From contig JAUYDP010000212.1 of assembly GCA_030691805.1 (NCBI GenBank), positions 1 to 8,173 on the forward strand: a stretch of DNA of 8,173 nt. The letters are read 5' to 3'. A program made the position numbers and the translations under genes. Of the stretch, positions 5,342 through 8,173 are shown piece after piece. This DNA comes from Dehalococcoidia bacterium (lineage in GTDB: Bacteria > Chloroflexota > Dehalococcoidia > JAUYDP01). A model generated the notes under the pieces. It ran no database searches and was not told where the DNA came from. It saw only the letters and a list, made by a program, of their open reading frames with translations. The number at the start of each line of letters is the position of its first letter. The stretch's first letter is position 1.

Positions 5342-7207
5342 TTAGCTGTAAAGAGCCTCCAGGTCCCCAAGAGCAAAACCTAGACCCAAGTCCTCCAGGC
5401 GCTGCTTTTGAGGAAGCGCTTTCTGGAGGTCCCAGCCCATCAATTCTAAATACTCTTGCACCATGATGTCCAGGTCTATGGTAACCCCCGCCAGCGGACC
5501 ATCGCTCAGGGGCGGGAGGCCCACCATCCGACCCGGCGCCGAGTGGTCCAGGGGACTGATGCCTTCTCGCAGGTTGAAGAGGTGTCGCAGCGTGCCGATC
5601 CGCTCTCCGGTCTGCTGGCATTCGTCTGTATCTATGTCCCATCCCGTTATCGCGGAGAGAAAACGAGGCACGGCGTTGACGTTCATGCACATGGTCCCGA
5701 AGGTGCATAGCCCGGCAGCGTTTACCACGTGGAAGAGATTGCCCAGGAACCGCTGTGCCTCTGCCTTGCCCTGATACTGCTTACGGGGCGGGACCGGGAC
5801 TTCAACGCCGCTTAAACGGCCGTAGGCCGCCCCTCCCTGGGTATGGCGCCCAGGCGTCGCGTCCAGCAGGTATGTGGTGCCAAATCCCGGTGAAAACCGT
5901 GGGTCGTGCATCGGTAGCTCCTGGCCATGAACGTGAACGGCGAACTCCGCGGAGTTACGCCCGATCCTCTCGGCTGCCCGTTGGACCCCGTCCGCCAGTA
6001 CCTCTCCGATTCCCTCCCTACGAGCAATTTGCTCCGTTATGGCCAGGATAGCCTCGGTATCGCCCCATCGCAGTTGGATCCCGTCTGTGTCCTTTACTGA
6101 GATCAGGCCCTTCTCGTAACATTCCATAGCGAAAGCAATGGCACTGCCGGTGGAGATAGTGTCGAGCCCGTACCGGTTACAGATATCGTTAACTTTGATA
6201 ATGGATTCGACATCATCGTTAAGGCAGTTGGAGCCAAAGGCAGCCAGGGTCTCGTATTCCGGCTTATGTCCCTCTGTGGCATACGGACCTTCAGCGACTT
6301 TCACCAAACCGCCACAGGCTATGGGACAATGCCAGCAGCCGTACTTCCTGGTCTGGTAGGCTATCACAGCATCGCCGCTGATCTTCTCAGCGCCGGGGAA
6401 GTGCTCGGCGCCTGTCACCGACCAGTTTTTCATGGGCGCATCCCCTTTCTTGACCGACCAGGCGGTGTCCGCGCAGGTGCCATATTGTGAAAGGGATTTG
6501 GCCATTGGCCCCTGGAGTTCCTTCAGGTACTCCTTCCGGAGCGCTTGCACGGCGTCGCCGTCGGCGACCGGCGTCTTCTTGCTCCCCCTAGCCGCAATGG
6601 CCTTGAGCCGCTTGGACCCCATAAGAGCGCCCAGGCCGGACCGCCCGGCCGCCCGTCCTTTATCGTTGATGATGCACGAGACCAGGGAGAGCTTTTCCCC
6701 CGCCGGGCCGATGGAGGCTACCTGGGCCTTTTGCCCCAACTCTCGATGAAGCAGATCCTCGGTCTCGGCGGTATCCTTTCCCCATAGCCCAGCGGCATCC
6801 CGGAGCTCGGCCCGTCCCTGGTCCAACAGGAGATAGACCGGTTTCTCCGATTGTCCGGTGAAGTAGACCGCGTCGTACCCGGCCGCTTTAAGGGCCGGGC
6901 CGAACTGGCCACCGCAATTGGCGTCGCCCCAGGTGCCGGTCAGAGGCGATCTGCCCATGACCACGAACCGGGACCCAATGATGGCGGGCGTGCCGGTTAG
7001 CGGGCCGGTGCCCAACCCGAGGATGTTCTCCGGACCGAGCGGGTCCGTTCCCGGCTTCTGGCGGGTGTATATAAGCCGCGCCCCGATCCCGTAGCCTCCG
7101 ATGTACGCCCGCTGCTCCTCCGGCGAGGGAAACTCCTCATCAAGCCTTCCGCTGGATAGGTCCACCCAGAGCATGCGGCCCATATAACCACCGGCTGTGT
7201 TAGTCAT
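5342..7207 (-). CDS. Aldehyde:ferredoxin oxidoreductase family tungsto/molybdopterin enzyme
   Basis: A 621-residue enzyme of the AOR superfamily. Characterised members interconvert aldehydes and carboxylic acids with ferredoxin as electron carrier, using a tungsten bis-pterin centre and one [4Fe-4S] cluster. From ATG 7207 it begins MTNTAGGYMGRMLWVDLSSG, matching the family's usual YMGK-L-VDL opening. The cluster cysteines are C291-x2-C294-x3-C298 (GCWHCPIACGG) and C501 (AGLCTFG), close to C288, C291, C295 and C494 of Pyrococcus AOR. WGDANCGGQFG (93-103), GPAGEKL (167-173), PEYET (316-320), HDPR (434-437) and the DATPGRHTQGG stretch (450-460) are also typical. The frame runs up to GTG 7291, but the extra residues do not look like the family; ATG 7219 is a possible alternative and neither start has a strong ribosome site. 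Substrate and subfamily (AOR, FOR, WOR or BamB-like) cannot be told from sequence alone. Confidence 0.93.
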   Translation of the reverse strand: MTNTAGGYMGRMLWVDLSSGRLDEEFPSPEEQRAYIGGYGIGARLIYTRQKPGTDPLGPENILGLGTGPLTGTPAIIGSRFVVMGRSPLTGTWGDANCGGQFGPALKAAGYDAVYFTGQSEKPVYLLLDQGRAELRDAAGLWGKDTAETEDLLHRELGQKAQVASIGPAGEKLSLVSCIINDKGRAAGRSGLGALMGSKRLKAIAARGSKKTPVADGDAVQALRKEYLKELQGPMAKSLSQYGTCADTAWSVKKGDAPMKNWSVTGAEHFPGAEKISGDAVIAYQTRKYGCWHCPIACGGLVKVAEGPYATEGHKPEYETLAAFGSNCLNDDVESIIKVNDICNRYGLDTISTGSAIAFAMECYEKGLISVKDTDGIQLRWGDTEAILAITEQIARREGIGEVLADGVQRAAERIGRNSAEFAVHVHGQELPMHDPRFSPGFGTTYLLDATPGRHTQGGAAYGRLSGVEVPVPPRKQYQGKAEAQRFLGNLFHVVNAAGLCTFGTMCMNVNAVPRFLSAITGWDIDTDECQQTGERIGTLRHLFNLREGISPLDHSAPGRMVGLPPLSDGPLAGVTIDLDIMVQEYLELMGWDLQKALPQKQRLEDLGLGFALGDLEALYS

Positions 7208-7244
7208 GTTATCTTTCATCCCATTTCGTGCTTTCTCACAATTC

Positions 7245-7278
7245 GGTGGAACACCACCCTCATTCCCAACGGGTTGGG
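7245..7278. promoter_or_regulatory. Two short perfect dyads in the leader of the AOR-family gene
   Basis: GGTGG-AACA-CCACC (7245-7258) and CCCAAC-GG-GTTGGG (7265-7278) are perfect inverted repeats in tandem, about 40-70 bases upstream of the AOR-family start. Neither is followed by a T-run, so they are not intrinsic terminators. They could be RNA hairpins in the leader or protein-binding palindromes. They are far shorter than a molybdenum-cofactor riboswitch. Functional status is unproven. Confidence 0.3.
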
Positions 7279-7280
7279 GG

Positions 7281-7513
7281 AACGGATTCACAACGGATAG
7301 GCATGGGGCTTATGGGGTGCCAGATTCCCATCGGATAACGGATGACAAGAGCGGATAACGGATGTACAAGGCAGGGGCTGTGCTGGCCAATGGCATGGGC
7401 CTTCTCCCATCCGTTATATCCGTTTGGCCCATTCTACGCAGACCACCCTTACCAGATGCTTTGGCGTCAAACACATGCCCATCCGTTGTGAAAGCTTGCC
7501 CATCCGTTGTGAA
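7281..7513. repeat. Divergent array of AACGGAT heptamers in the intergenic gap
   Basis: Most of the 320-base gap between the AOR-family gene and the HAD-riboflavin kinase gene (7208-7527) is occupied by a repeat family. AACGGAT occurs at 7281, 7292, 7337 and 7357, then as its complement ATCCGTT at 7409, 7418, 7481 and 7502. Larger units are CGGATAACGGATG (7332-7344 and 7352-7364, with an inverted copy carrying two extra bases at 7408-7422) and TGCCCATCCGTTGTGAA (7476-7492 and 7497-7513, with an inverted copy having one mismatch at 7287-7303). Close neighbours are 9, 11, 20 and 21 bases apart, near whole helical turns. It is not a CRISPR array. An operator array for the downstream AOR gene or a decayed mobile or intergenic element are the main options. 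I see no convincing promoter or terminator in the gap. Confidence 0.8.
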
Positions 7514-7527
7514 TCGGTCGCCCTCCG

Positions 7528-8173
7528 TCACAAGGTGACCTTCACGGTAATCACACTGCCCTCCTCTGCACCCAGGGAGCTCCTGAGATGTACCGGGGAG
7601 ATGATCTCTATGGTGTTCTGCGGGTATCCAGGCACCAGAGGAAAGACGATTGCCCCTGGAAAGCGGTCTGCCACCATCACCCTGAAACCCTTGGCGGCGC
7701 AAAAGTTGGAATCGGGAGGAGGAATACAGATGCCCTCCTCCTTCCACAGTGCCTGAAGCGATTCCAGTTGAGCCGGATCCTCTATGACCAGGTTCAGGGT
7801 CCCCGGGAAGGGGTCCACATCCAGCTTTTCTATAAACTGCTCCCTGGCCCAGGGAAGTTGGGTGAATTCCGCCCCCTGTCCCAGGCCGTTTACAACGCGG
7901 CCGGTTAGGATGAGTTCCCGATGGGAGCTTCCCGTTCTCCAGTCCATATTCCGTTCCTCCAATAGAGTTGGCAACTCCTTCATCTCCCGTATGGTCGCGT
8001 CCGGTTCCCCTACGGTCACCTCCGGCTTAGGTATTGAGATACTATGCCGGAGGCGGGCCCTCGCCACCACCGGGCTGTTGATGAGCACCGTCTTCATGCC
8101 CACATTCTTCGCGCCGAGGATGTCTTCGTAGGGATTGTCTCCAACGAAGACGGCCTGCTTTGGCTCCAAACCC
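7528..8173 (-). CDS. HAD-type hydrolase fused to CTP-dependent riboflavin kinase domain (5' end missing)
   Basis: The right window edge removes the N-terminus; the frame is open to the end. The first visible residues, VFVGDNPYEDILGAK, are HAD motif IV with its two acidic residues, followed by the usual VGMKTVLIN. The HAD part ends at about residue 70. After a linker, residues 83-213 read as the DUF120/RibK fold: LTGRVVNGLGQGAEF (88-102), the hallmark DPFPGTLNL (119-127), PGAIVFPL (171-178) and IEIISPVHLRSSLG (187-200). RibK phosphorylates riboflavin to FMN with CTP in archaea; most bacteria use the unrelated RibF. A HAD phosphatase removes phosphate from a late riboflavin intermediate in bacteria, so the fusion could serve two steps of flavin synthesis, though the HAD substrate is unknown. 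The missing HAD core (motif I DxD) cannot be checked here. A 320-base repeat-bearing gap follows. Confidence 0.87.
   Translation of the reverse strand, partial: GLEPKQAVFVGDNPYEDILGAKNVGMKTVLINSPVVARARLRHSISIPKPEVTVGEPDATIREMKELPTLLEERNMDWRTGSSHRELILTGRVVNGLGQGAEFTQLPWAREQFIEKLDVDPFPGTLNLVIEDPAQLESLQALWKEEGICIPPPDSNFCAAKGFRVMVADRFPGAIVFPLVPGYPQNTIEIISPVHLRSSLGAEEGSVITVKVTL

Noticed and set aside
7208..7291. Extended AOR N-terminus from GTG 7291
   Set aside because: The extra 28 residues lack family similarity and there is no ribosome site before the GTG, which falls inside the repeat region.
7281..7513. Possible CRISPR array
   Set aside because: Repeat units are only 7-17 bases, occur in both orientations with irregular spacing, and no cas gene is present.
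7507..7533. TTGTGA-N15-TCACAA, considered as a CRP/FNR-like site
   Set aside because: The 15-base spacing is far from the six or so bases of CRP-type sites, and the right half lies in the end of the riboflavin kinase coding region.
7310..7747. Minus-strand frame of 145 codons, and a plus-strand frame at 7424-7756, containing short tandem peptide repeats
   Set aside because: The peptide repeats only reflect the 21-base DNA repeat being a multiple of three. Both frames overlap the riboflavin kinase gene and have no supporting start signal.

Overview
This is a GC-rich bacterial window in which every convincing gene lies on the minus strand, so transcription runs from right to left. The content suggests a strict anaerobe: a tungsten- or molybdenum-pterin aldehyde:ferredoxin oxidoreductase (AOR) family enzyme, an oxygen-sensitive [4Fe-4S] ATPase of the acyl-CoA dehydratase activase type, and two cysteine-bearing partner proteins of that activase. 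My best guess is an uncultured anaerobic Chloroflexota (Dehalococcoidia-like) or a deep clostridial lineage. This is judged from protein flavour only; no rRNA or other phylogenetic marker is present.

Layout in order of transcription. (1) 8173-7528: the 3' part of a gene joining the end of a HAD phosphatase to a CTP-dependent riboflavin kinase domain (DUF120), an arrangement I would expect in archaea rather than bacteria. (2) 7527-7208: a 320-base gap holding eight exact copies of the heptamer AACGGAT, four in one orientation followed by four in the other. (3) 7207-5342: the AOR-family enzyme. (4) 5320-5129 and 5088-4666: two small integral membrane proteins of unknown function. A near-consensus promoter lies between them, so close to the second gene that its transcript would be almost leaderless. 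(5) 4649-4512: a possible 45-residue ORF. (6) 4519-3545 and 3548-2427: two paralogous activase-associated proteins (DUF2229/COG3580 and COG3581 types). (7) 2430-2020: a small TPR-like protein. (8) 2016-1054: the activase ATPase with a C-terminal cysteine module. (9) 996-1: plsX, cut off by the left edge.

Genes 6-8 are packed with ATGA overlaps or near-zero spacing and must form one operon; plsX follows after 57 bases. In the known family the activase uses ATP to fire low-potential electrons into a partner iron-sulfur protein. Here the usual dehydratase or reductase subunits are absent. The COG3580/COG3581 pair, which shares a CLPxK cysteine motif and a C-terminal DE-G-GM-TRLEAF motif, is the likely electron acceptor. 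The neighbouring AOR enzyme and membrane proteins raise the possibility of a linked low-potential redox module, but that link is inference from position. The downstream plsX hints at a connection to acyl or lipid metabolism, or is simply read-through.
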